A stretch of DNA of 64,000 nt, taken from JAVBWI01 sp036677445 (GTDB taxonomy: Bacteria > Bacillota > Clostridia > Christensenellales > CAG-138). The notes under the pieces are model-generated. The model had not been told where the DNA came from, did not search any database, and was given only the letters and a program-made list of their open reading frames with translations. A program made the position numbers and the translations under genes. The stretch covers positions 290,088 through 354,087 of the forward strand of contig JAVBWI010000017.1 of assembly GCA_036677445.1 (NCBI GenBank), in the 5' to 3' direction. Shown here piece by piece: positions 26,252 through 34,164 of the stretch. Each line of letters starts with the position of its first letter. Within the stretch, counting starts at the first letter, position 1.

Positions 26252-27913
26252 ATGAACCGAAAGATACCGCGCCGCTTGCTCGCAGCCATATTGGTGATGC
26301 TGACGGTGCTGGCAGTCGCCGCGCCGGCCATGGCGGCCACACGGATTTATGCGACCACCAAAACCAACGTCCGCTCCGGACCCAGCTCAAGCTACAGTGT
26401 AATCGGCGTTTTGGAAAAGGGCGAGGTTGCCACAAAGCTGGGCACCTCCGGCAGCTGGACGAAAATTGAATACGGTAGCAAGACAGGCTATGTCAATTCA
26501 TCCTATGTGAAGACCTATACCGGCGATGACGATGAAATCATCATCATCGGCGACGAAGACAGCACGACCATGTACGCCACCGGCGCGGTCAACGTGCGCA
26601 CCGGCCCCGGCACCAATTATTCCAAGATTGGCGAACTGAGTAAGGGCGATACGGTTCGCAAGGTCGGCGTTACCGGCAGCTGGACCATTATCGATTGGGG
26701 TTCCGGCACCGCATATGTCAGTTCTTCGTATCTTTCGAGTTCAGGCGGCTCCTCCTCGGGCGGCACTTCCTCCAATACCATGGTGGCAACCGCCAATGTG
26801 AATGTGCGCTCCGGCCCAAGTACGAGCTACTCCATCGTGGGCTCTCTTGCAAAAGGGGCGACAATCACGCGCACCGGCACCTCCGGCAGTTGGACGAAGG
26901 TCAGCTACAGCGGCAGAACGGCGTATGTGCACAGCGCATACCTTGCGGTGTATTCCGGCGGTTCCGGCTCCGGCAAGACGCTTGTTTATGCGAAGGTGGA
27001 TACCGAAGTCCGTACCGGACCGGGCACCTCCTACCGCATTATGGGCTATCTCGATCCGGGCCAAAGCCTGGAATACGTGGGTCTCTCCGGCTCGTACTGG
27101 TATAAGGTAAAGTACAGCTCCGGTTACGGTTATGTATACGGGCCGGATATGTGGTTTGAATCCGACAATTCGGATGTGAATGCCTCCGGCGGCCTGGTAT
27201 TTGCCAAGAGCTCTTCGCGCGTATACAAAGGCCCCGGCACAAGCTATGGTTCCTTGGGGTATCTCTATGCCGGCGAAAGCGCCAGGCGCACCGGTACCGT
27301 AAGCAGCTGGACCCAGATCAGTTTCGAGGGCAATACCGGCTACGTACAGACCTCCCGCCTTACGCTGGTGACGGGCACCGGCTCGTATTCCATGAGCACC
27401 CTCAACCGGTATATGTTCAGCATCTCCAGCAGGGTATATGCCTATTCCGTACCTGTCGCGCTGAGCACATATCGCCTGGGTACGTTGAGTAAAAACGAGG
27501 CCGTATGGTGCATGGCCGGCAACAGCTACTGGACGAAGGTGCTCATAGACGAAACCATTATGTACGTGCAGACGGATGAGCTCTCAAAGACCTATTCCGG
27601 CAGCAGCAGCGGCGGCTCCGGTTCTTCCAATCCCAACTATTACTCGGGCGGCACGCGGCTGTATGTCGCCAAGTGGGGCGGCGCGGATACCTATGCCTCC
27701 ACCCTGCGCGATCCGTACTATGTTAAAACCAGCAGCAATCCCGTAACCTACGAAAGCGATCCTTACGGGGAGATCTCGCGCGGCACGCGCCTGACGGTGC
27801 AGTACCAGATCGGGTCCCTGGTTCTGGTCAACTGGGAAGACGACCGTGAGGGAAAGAGCGGCACACGCACCGCGTTTGTGGATGTCGACCGCGTCTCCAC
27901 AACCAGGCCGTAA
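26252..27913 (+). CDS. Secreted protein with about six bacterial SH3 domains
   Basis: A 553-residue protein with a signal peptide ending near AMAA (about residue 29). It contains about six SH3b repeats (near 30-90, 105-160, 176-233, 242-300, 313-373 and 385-445), each with a version of NVRSGPSSSYSVIG...GSWTKI...GYV. Ser/Gly-rich linkers separate them, and a 110-residue C-terminal part is unassigned. SH3b domains bind peptidoglycan peptides. No catalytic domain is visible, so it is probably a wall-binding scaffold or ligand. The repeats show clear tandem duplication. AAAGGAGG precedes the ATG. Confidence 0.88.
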   Translation: MNRKIPRRLLAAILVMLTVLAVAAPAMAATRIYATTKTNVRSGPSSSYSVIGVLEKGEVATKLGTSGSWTKIEYGSKTGYVNSSYVKTYTGDDDEIIIIGDEDSTTMYATGAVNVRTGPGTNYSKIGELSKGDTVRKVGVTGSWTIIDWGSGTAYVSSSYLSSSGGSSSGGTSSNTMVATANVNVRSGPSTSYSIVGSLAKGATITRTGTSGSWTKVSYSGRTAYVHSAYLAVYSGGSGSGKTLVYAKVDTEVRTGPGTSYRIMGYLDPGQSLEYVGLSGSYWYKVKYSSGYGYVYGPDMWFESDNSDVNASGGLVFAKSSSRVYKGPGTSYGSLGYLYAGESARRTGTVSSWTQISFEGNTGYVQTSRLTLVTGTGSYSMSTLNRYMFSISSRVYAYSVPVALSTYRLGTLSKNEAVWCMAGNSYWTKVLIDETIMYVQTDELSKTYSGSSSGGSGSSNPNYYSGGTRLYVAKWGGADTYASTLRDPYYVKTSSNPVTYESDPYGEISRGTRLTVQYQIGSLVLVNWEDDREGKSGTRTAFVDVDRVSTTRP

Positions 27914-27938
27914 TCCGAATACCATTCAAGACGATAGT

Positions 27939-27966
27939 GGCCCGCAGGCAACTGCGGGCCGCTTTA
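27939..27966 (+). terminator. Terminator after the SH3 gene
   Basis: A perfect 9-bp GC stem, GGCCCGCAG/CTGCGGGCC, with a four-base loop, followed by a short T-containing run. Confidence 0.6.
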
Positions 27967-28103
27967 TGCAAACGATCCTGCTTAATTAGGCTTGTAAAAC
28001 CTGCATACGTAACATATGATAGGCTAAGTAAGCGCCGGTGGAATGAGGGATGATGCCCAATTCATCCGCGTTTACCCAAGTAAACCCGGGAGGAAATACG
28101 TTT

Positions 28104-28898
28104 ATGACGATATGGATCGCGCTGCTGCTGGGTCTGGTACAGGGGCTATGCGAGTTCTTGCCGGTGTCCAGCTCCGGGCATCTGGTGCTGCTGCACAACC
28201 TGTTTGGCATAGAGGAGGGCGCGCTGTTTTTTGCCGTGATGCTGCACATGGGCACGCTGCTTTCCGTGTTCGTGGTTTACTATCAGCAAATTTGGGCCAT
28301 GCTGCGCCGCCCGTTCCAAAAGAAGGTCGGCATGCTGCTCCTGGCGCTTATACCCACGGTAGTATTTACGCTGCTGCTCAAGGATTTCTTCGAAGATTCA
28401 TATACCGGCCGGTATCTGGGCATGGGCTTTCTGATCACGGCGGGCATACTGTTCCTGGCTGCGCGCATGCGCACCGGCAAAAAGACGGCGGAGACTATGG
28501 GCGCGATGGATGCAATATGCATCGGGTTCATGCAGAGCGTGGCGATACTGCCCGGCGTCTCCAGAAGCGGCGCCACCATCGCAGGCGGCCTTTTCTGCGG
28601 GCTGGACAGAAAAGAAGCGGCGGATTTTTCCTTCCTGCTTTCCATTCCGTCAATACTCGGCTCTGTCGTGTTCGAGGTGCCGGATCTGATCTCGGGCGGC
28701 ATAGGGGAAGTCAATTGGGGGTTCGTGCTCGCGGGCGTGGCGGCTGCCGCGGTCTCCGGCTATTTTGCCATCCGGCTGATGCTGCGCATCGTCACCGGCA
28801 AAAAGCTTGCGCCGTTTGCCGTATATGTGTCGGTGCTCGGACTGCTCGTACTGCTCGACCAGTTTGTGACCAACCTGTTCTTTGTGCGTCCGTTTTGA
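28104..28898 (+). CDS. uppP: Undecaprenyl-diphosphatase UppP (BacA)
   Basis: A 264-residue membrane enzyme with about eight hydrophobic segments. The catalytic motifs are intact: EFLPVSSSGHL near residue 17 and PGVSRSGATIAGGLF near residue 152. It recycles undecaprenyl pyrophosphate to the monophosphate carrier for wall synthesis. ATG 28104 has GGGAGGA upstream; an earlier in-frame ATG at 28050 has no ribosome site. It complements the LCP ligase at 9844-11376, which releases this pyrophosphate lipid, though the two are far apart. Confidence 0.95.
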   Translation: MTIWIALLLGLVQGLCEFLPVSSSGHLVLLHNLFGIEEGALFFAVMLHMGTLLSVFVVYYQQIWAMLRRPFQKKVGMLLLALIPTVVFTLLLKDFFEDSYTGRYLGMGFLITAGILFLAARMRTGKKTAETMGAMDAICIGFMQSVAILPGVSRSGATIAGGLFCGLDRKEAADFSFLLSIPSILGSVVFEVPDLISGGIGEVNWGFVLAGVAAAAVSGYFAIRLMLRIVTGKKLAPFAVYVSVLGLLVLLDQFVTNLFFVRPF

Positions 28899-28954
28899 TT
28901 TGGGTAAAAGTGCGCGGGGCGGCGGATATGCGGTGCTTGCCGCCCCAAGCGCAA

Positions 28955-28984
28955 TTGACAATGCGGCGGTGCGGGTTGTATAAT
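28955..28984 (+). promoter_or_regulatory. Promoter of tRNA-Arg
   Basis: TTGACA (28955-28960), 18-bp spacer, TATAAT (28979-28984), about 60 bases upstream of the mature tRNA. Confidence 0.85.
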
Positions 28985-29047
28985 AGGTTCGCTGTGCAGG
29001 AAACTGCCGCAATACGTTGTAATGTCAAAAATTGAATAATCCGCCAT

Positions 29048-29124
29048 GCGCCCGTAGCTCAGCAGGATAGAGCGTCCGCCTCCTAAGCGGAAGGTCGCGC
29101 GTTCGAATCGCGCCGGGCGTGCCA
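29048..29124 (+). tRNA. tRNA-Arg (anticodon CCT)
   Basis: 77 nt with encoded CCA. The acceptor GCGCCCG pairs with CGGGCGT (one G-U), the anticodon stem TCCGC/GCGGA encloses loop CTCCTAA, and the T arm has GTTCGAAT. It decodes AGG. The last 29 bases recur exactly at 36646-36674, pointing to an integration site at its 3' end. Confidence 0.96.
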
Positions 29125-29127
29125 GGA

Positions 29128-29168
29128 AAAACCCCCTAACCGTCTAGGTTTGCGGGGTTTCGTTTTTG
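29128..29168 (+). terminator. Terminator of tRNA-Arg
   Basis: An imperfect stem AAACCCC..AACC / GGTT..GGGGTTT ends in a T run (TCGTTTTT), four bases after the CCA end. Confidence 0.7.
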
Positions 29169-29766
29169 CTTGAGGGTTTATTCCATTTCGGCTCTGGCAA
29201 CTTTTCGGCAACTTTCTTTTCTTTACTGAATGCAACGCGTGCTTTCCCTGCGTTGATGTCCTCTTTTCCCTTGAATAAATGCCCCTTGCGACAAACCGAA
29301 CTTGCAAAAATATGGGAAATGATTTACATCATTCACGCCTCGTGTGAGTGCATAATACACAAACTGCGAAGTTTAGATACCGCCTGAGTTTTGGATAATG
29401 AGAAACCCCTGTGACAATAACAAATCGTTTGAAATCACACCATTTCTAAACATGTATAAAAAAGATCAACCGTAGAAATCCTCTGGAGTACCTACCTACG
29501 GTTATTCAAACTGTTCTAAATTATGGTGGTTCCTTTCCACGCAAATGGTAGATAACGGTGTTTTCCTGATGGTTTACCACCACCACCGTCACATAGCATT
29601 TCATAACGATGCAAGCCTTGAGGCCGCAAGGGAGATGGTTCTTTCCCTTCCTCACCTTCAGCCAAATAACAGATGCTGTGAAGCGTCAAGACGTCTGTTC
29701 ATACTAAATTCACCGAATATTAACACAATCACGGCGCTCAAAAGCCGGTTTTGCCGGCGCTCCCAA

Positions 29767-29795
29767 TTGACCGCTTCTTTAGAAACGGCTATCAT
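29767..29795 (+). promoter_or_regulatory. Promoter of the SpoIID-dockerin/cohesin operon
   Basis: TTGACC (29767-29772), 17-bp spacer, TATCAT (29790-29795), about 50 bases upstream of the chosen start. Confidence 0.65.
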
Positions 29796-29844
29796 AAATA
29801 TATATATTTATGTCGAAATCACTCGGTTTTCAATGAGGCGAAAC

Positions 29845-31602
29845 ATGAGTAAAAACAGGTACATTGTGGCTCTATGCCTTGCGCTGCTGCTTGTGTGCGC
29901 GGCCATGCCCGCGCGGGCGGCGGTGTTTTCTACGGATGTGCGCGTACGCATCTCGCTTGGAAATCAGCAGACCATTTCATTTACGCCCATAGGTGAATTT
30001 ACCTTAAAAGAAGAGCCCGACCTTGTCGTTGGCAATGACGAGCTTCAGGTCTCGGCCGCGGGTGGTCGCATTTCTCTGCGGATTGGCGGCAAAACCGTCA
30101 CCGCCGCTTCGCTTACGCTTTTAAGCGGCAACTATGGCGAACGGACGAATTATATCCGCCTGAAAAACTCCGAGTACGGTACCTGCACCTACCTTGGCAA
30201 TATGACATTCGACGTATATGAGGGTGCGGTGCGTGCCATCAATACGCTGCCGATCGAGCAATATCTATATGGCGTCGTACCCCATGAAATGAGCAACCTC
30301 TTCCCCGTTGACGCATTGAAGTCACAGGCGGTCTGCGCGCGCGGGTATGCTGTGGCGAGGTGCTCCAGATACGCAAGCCGCGCGTATGATTTACTGGATA
30401 CCTCGCAGGATCAGGTATACCGGGGCTATGCCAGCAAAAATACCCGGGCGATTGCTGCGGTAGACGCAACGCGCGGTGAAGTGCTCACCTATAACGGGGA
30501 GATCATTGAGGCGTATTATTCCGCCTCAAACGGCGGGCAAACCGAAAAAACGGGCAACGTATGGGAAAACGACCTGCCCTATTATGCCCATGCGGATGAT
30601 CCGTTCGACCTGCTCAACGCCTCAAGCATAGAGGAAAAATCCTTTATTCCCGAGACGTTTACCGAGAAGACGATAAAGCTTATGGACCCTTTTGTGCTGC
30701 TTGCGCTGGAACGCGCGGCATATGATGCGGCGGGACGGGAGGTATCCCTGCTTTCCACGGTGGAGGTCACGCCCAAAGCCCCCGTTTACAGTGCGCCGAA
30801 CCGCTGCTATGCCGAGGCGGATGTGACGCTTATGGTAGGCTATGAAGAGGCCGGGCGGCAGCAAACCGGACAGCTTACCGTGACCCTCACCCTTGAAGAA
30901 CTGAAATTCGGCAGCTTTGAAAACGCCTTGGGCCGTATCGGGGCAAAAAAGACTTCCCTCAGGATGCGTGGTGCGGAACGGGGAACCTATCGCGCAGGTG
31001 GTACGGAATACGCCGGCTGGTATTTGACCCAGCGGCGCTACGGCCACGGTGTGGGCCTTTCACAGCGCGGGGCGCAGGAGCGGGCGCGGGCGGGCCAGCC
31101 ATATACCGATATTCTTTCGTTTTATTATAGAGATACGGCGTTAATCACCGTCGGCACGTATGAGAGCGCGCCAAAAGTAAGCAGCAATTCCTGCAAGGTA
31201 ACAAAATGGGGTATAAGCGGAATTCCTGTTGGAACATCAGCGGAAGCTTTGCTTCAAAAACTCTCCTCGGATGGGAAGCTCAGCGTGGTCAACCTAAAAG
31301 GCGCAAAGGCAACCGGAAATGTGTGCACGGGTTTCTTCGTACGCGTTACCTATGATGAAGGCACGGCGTTTTTTGACCTGCCCATCGTACTGTTCGGCGA
31401 CCTTGACGGCAACGGCGAAATAGGCGAAAACGATGTTTTTGCGCTGCAAAACCATCTGCTGCACAAAACGCCGCTCACCGGCGCGCGTCTTAGCGCGGCG
31501 GATGTCGACCATGACGGTAATGTGAGCGTTTCGGATCTTTTCCTGCTCATTCAATCTATAAATGGCGATGCAAAACTGTCGCAGGGAGGCGAAGCGAGAT
31601 GA
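29845..31602 (+). CDS. Secreted SpoIID/LytB-type enzyme with C-terminal dockerin
   Basis: A 585-residue protein with a signal peptide (cleavage near ARAAV). The central SpoIID domain carries IEQYLYGVVPHEMSNLFPVD, whose Glu in PHEM aligns with the catalytic Glu of SpoIID transglycosylases, plus SQAVCARGYA, ASNGGQTEKTG and YGHGVGLSQRGAQ. The last 60 residues are a complete type I-like dockerin: two Asp/Asn calcium loops (DLDGNGEIGEND and DVDHDGNVSVSD). It probably cleaves peptidoglycan glycan strands while docked to a cohesin. Its stop overlaps the start of the downstream cohesin gene (ATGA). ATG 29845 has GAGG five bases upstream. Ordinary SpoIID proteins have no dockerin. Confidence 0.87.
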   Translation: MSKNRYIVALCLALLLVCAAMPARAAVFSTDVRVRISLGNQQTISFTPIGEFTLKEEPDLVVGNDELQVSAAGGRISLRIGGKTVTAASLTLLSGNYGERTNYIRLKNSEYGTCTYLGNMTFDVYEGAVRAINTLPIEQYLYGVVPHEMSNLFPVDALKSQAVCARGYAVARCSRYASRAYDLLDTSQDQVYRGYASKNTRAIAAVDATRGEVLTYNGEIIEAYYSASNGGQTEKTGNVWENDLPYYAHADDPFDLLNASSIEEKSFIPETFTEKTIKLMDPFVLLALERAAYDAAGREVSLLSTVEVTPKAPVYSAPNRCYAEADVTLMVGYEEAGRQQTGQLTVTLTLEELKFGSFENALGRIGAKKTSLRMRGAERGTYRAGGTEYAGWYLTQRRYGHGVGLSQRGAQERARAGQPYTDILSFYYRDTALITVGTYESAPKVSSNSCKVTKWGISGIPVGTSAEALLQKLSSDGKLSVVNLKGAKATGNVCTGFFVRVTYDEGTAFFDLPIVLFGDLDGNGEIGENDVFALQNHLLHKTPLTGARLSAADVDHDGNVSVSDLFLLIQSINGDAKLSQGGEAR

Positions 31603-32801
31603 AAGAGTTCATCAGATATAAAAGGATTTTTGTGCTGGCGCTGGCGCTGTTGCTTTTGCTGCTGCCCGCTGTGGCGTCCGCATCGGTAACTATCAGCGCG
31701 GCGGCGGATTACACCGATGTGCAACCGGGTGATACCGTGGAAGTTACCATCACCGTGAACGGCAAGGGCATGGCGATCGCGGAAGGTTTTTTTACTTATG
31801 ATCCTGCCGTGCTGACCTATGCCGAAAGCGAGGGAGGCGCGTCCGATGGGCTTTTGAACCTGGTATCCGCCCAAAAGGGCGGTGCCGATACCCTGACCGC
31901 GCGCATACGCTTCACGGCGGCGGGCGCAGGCAGCACACAAATAGAAGCTTCCATTGAAAAGATGCTGGGTTATGACGGCAAGGAACAAGAAGGTGCGTCT
32001 GCCAGCGTATCCATTTCGGTATCCGCGCCTGCGCCCACGCCCGTGCCCACGCCGCTGAACTATGCCGCCACGGGCGTCCTTGCAGAAAACGTGAAGAATG
32101 CTTCCGAAAGCATGTATATCTGGCGCTCTCTTGAGAACGTGACGGTACCTTCGGGCTATTCCGTAACCACACTTGCATACCATGGGGAAACGGTGGCCGT
32201 GGCTAAAGTGGAAGACAGCAACGCACCAACCTTACTATATCTTTCAAATGCTGTGGGCGATGTAGGCAGCTACTATATTTTTGATGCGGCGAGAAATGCA
32301 TTGTACCCTTATCAGACGGTATCCTCTGTGTCCAAATCCTACATCCTGCTTGAGCCGGACGGCAGTGTGGCGCTGCCGGAAGGGTTCTCGGAAACGACTC
32401 TGATGATCGGCGAAAAAGAGTACGCGGCGTGGAAATCCCAGGATGCGCAGGGCGAAGTTTACCTGCTCTACGCGCGCAATCCTGACGGCGAAGCAGGCTA
32501 TTATATATACAACGCCGAGGATGAATCCCTTCAGCGCTACGCTGTGATGCCGGCGCGCCCCGTACGGCCTTCGCTGCCTCCCGAGGTACAAATAACCGCC
32601 GCGCCGGAGCAGGCTGAGGCCAGCCCCATATCGGAGCCGACGAATGAAATCACCCTTAGCCGCACGGCATTTTACTTGTTATGCGGCGGCGGGGCGTTGC
32701 TGTTGATCGCCGTCGTAGCGCTGCTAACCGCCCGCATTTACGAAAAGAAACGTCGCAGGGCTGGGCGGGGACATACCTATAATCAAGGTGCTGGGCAATA
32801 A
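31599..32801 (+). CDS. Membrane-anchored cohesin-domain protein
   Basis: A 400-residue protein with a signal peptide (cleavage near VASAS). Residues 28-145 fit a cohesin: VTISAAADYTDVQPGDTVEVTITVNG, then AEGFFTYDPAVLTY, and LTARIRFTAAGAG. A Pro/Thr linker leads to two tandem repeats of about 60 residues (170-330; pattern P-G-Y/F-S-x-TTL...LLY...GxYYI). A membrane segment (about 355-380) with a basic end anchors it. It should present the cohesin outside and hold the dockerin of the upstream SpoIID-type enzyme, with which it is translationally coupled. Binding is an inference from domain type and coupling. No other cohesin or dockerin is in the window. Confidence 0.82.
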   Translation: MKEFIRYKRIFVLALALLLLLLPAVASASVTISAAADYTDVQPGDTVEVTITVNGKGMAIAEGFFTYDPAVLTYAESEGGASDGLLNLVSAQKGGADTLTARIRFTAAGAGSTQIEASIEKMLGYDGKEQEGASASVSISVSAPAPTPVPTPLNYAATGVLAENVKNASESMYIWRSLENVTVPSGYSVTTLAYHGETVAVAKVEDSNAPTLLYLSNAVGDVGSYYIFDAARNALYPYQTVSSVSKSYILLEPDGSVALPEGFSETTLMIGEKEYAAWKSQDAQGEVYLLYARNPDGEAGYYIYNAEDESLQRYAVMPARPVRPSLPPEVQITAAPEQAEASPISEPTNEITLSRTAFYLLCGGGALLLIAVVALLTARIYEKKRRRAGRGHTYNQGAGQ

Positions 32802-33442
32802 CATCTCTGCATTTTGAACGAACGACCGGTCGTCATGGCTGCCAGACCGGTACTTTTGACGCGTTAATTTCCACAAACATTTAGTATGGATAATGCGCAT
32901 TCGAGTATAGACAAACGGCGAAGTTTGTTTCTGGAAGTGCTTTACCCAGTATGGCTAATGCGTAGTTGACGGCATCGTGCTTGCTAAGAGCCAAGAGGCC
33001 AAGCCCGCAAATGGTTCACGCGACCGCATAAAAGCTAGATGTTTTGGGCCTTTTAACCTGTTACAACAATTTCTTTTTTATGCATGTATGTTTGTGACTC
33101 GGCAGAAAGAGGCCTCAAAGCAGTGGCAAAAGTCGGGAACAAGGCAAAAGTAGATTAAATAATACCTTGAGGCATTTCTGATGACGTTCTATAAACGCAA
33201 AGCAGCAATCCGATAGGAGATGGAGAATGACATCCTAAAACAAATTCGTTCCCTAAGCAACAAAGGCCAGGGTGAAGTATCAGCTGGTCTTCGTGCGGCC
33301 TCCTTTCGAAAATCCCGTCGCTTATATCGCGCAGGGTTATTTTTTACTTTTCTGCAAAAACTTATAGTGCAAACAAAACCAAGATGTGGTATGCTTGACA
33401 AGCTAGGCAATGAATGCTTGGTAAAAACGGAGGTATATTTAA
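32802..33442. other. Long non-coding stretch
   Basis: No convincing gene. It holds a 12-bp palindrome ACGACCGGTCGT (32822-32833), an ACAAAC/GTTTGT hairpin near 32915-32932, a repeated TATGGATAATGCG-like word near 32885 and 32950, and separated GCCTCAA/TTGAGGC arms (about 33111 and 33166). It may be remnant DNA of the candidate island. Confidence 0.45.
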
Positions 33443-33739
33443 TTGGCAGACAAAATACTTACTTGCAGGGACTGTGGGGCGAACTTTACGTTCACGCAGA
33501 GTGAACAAAACTTTTATGCCGAAAAGGGCTTTACTAACGAACCCCAGCGCTGCCCCGAATGCAGGGCCGCAAGGAAGAATCAGCAACGTGGCGGTGGTAA
33601 TAGGGAAATGTACCCCGCTATATGCGCACGGTGCGGCAAAGAAACGATGGTTCCTTTCCAGCCATCAAACGACAAACCGGTATATTGTAGTGATTGTTTC
33701 CAGCCTAAGGGCCGGGGGCGGTCGAATAGCAGATACTAA
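33443..33739 (+). CDS. Small zinc-ribbon protein
   Basis: A 98-residue protein with two pairs of CxxC zinc knuckles: CRDCGANFTF...RCPECRAARK in the first half and CARCGKETMVPF...YCSDCF in the second, ending in a basic RGRSNSRY tail. This arrangement is a recurrent small Firmicutes family, often annotated zinc-ribbon domain-containing protein; nucleic-acid binding is plausible but unproven. TTG start at 33443 with GGAGG nine bases upstream. The stop codon lies inside the left arm of a 26-bp perfect hairpin. Confidence 0.87.
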   Translation: MADKILTCRDCGANFTFTQSEQNFYAEKGFTNEPQRCPECRAARKNQQRGGGNREMYPAICARCGKETMVPFQPSNDKPVYCSDCFQPKGRGRSNSRY

Positions 33740-33803
33740 GCATTAACCTAAAGTTAGGCCCCGTCACCTGTATGTGGCGGGGCCTAACTTTAGGTTAATG
33801 CTT
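33738..33803 (+). terminator. Very long perfect hairpin after the zinc-ribbon gene
   Basis: Arms 33738-33763 and 33778-33803 are perfectly complementary over 26 bp, with a 14-base loop that can add CAC/GTG. It begins within the stop codon of the gene. It probably terminates or protects the transcript, though the stem is much longer than ordinary terminators and no T tract follows. Confidence 0.6.
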
Positions 33804-34164
33804 AAATTTACGGCGCCCATGGCCTTTTACATACTCCCAACTGGGCCAAGATACTCGCTTGCTATTTGAGCTATTCTCTCATCTGAACAGCGTGGAGTTT
33901 GCCATAACCTTTTCATAAAAATGCGATACGGCCTCCGAACAATCAACATGACTGCTGTAAACACTTACGGTATCGATAAGGATTACGGCGTTTGTCTATT
34001 GCTTTGAACGCCCAATCGGGGCAGTAAGGGCATGGCATTGTGGAGCGCCTTTTACGGGCGTTTGTACCCGGGCGGCGCTTGACGTGCATTTTACAAAGGA
34101 AGAGGTTCGGTTTTGATTTGGATATCCCGATGTATGAACTTGAATGAGAAGACGAGGTATCCAG
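33804..34164. other. Non-coding gap before the chemoreceptor gene
   Basis: Nothing recognisable beyond the receptor's ribosome binding site (GAGG near 34153). Confidence 0.4.

Larger units (their letters stand above)
29125..29844. other. Non-coding stretch downstream of tRNA-Arg
   Basis: It holds the tRNA terminator, short minus-strand open frames (29130-29300) that match nothing I recognise, and a GCCGG...CCGGC hairpin near 29741-29763. The promoter of the next gene is at 29767-29795. Confidence 0.5.

Noticed and set aside
29083..29307. Minus-strand frame reading through tRNA-Arg as a possible integrase end
   Set aside because: The translation shows no recombinase motif (no R-H-R-Y) and overlaps the tRNA and its terminator.
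32822..32833. Palindrome ACGACCGGTCGT as a second TetR operator
   Set aside because: It shares the core GACCGGTC with 392-411, but no promoter or gene is placed to be controlled.
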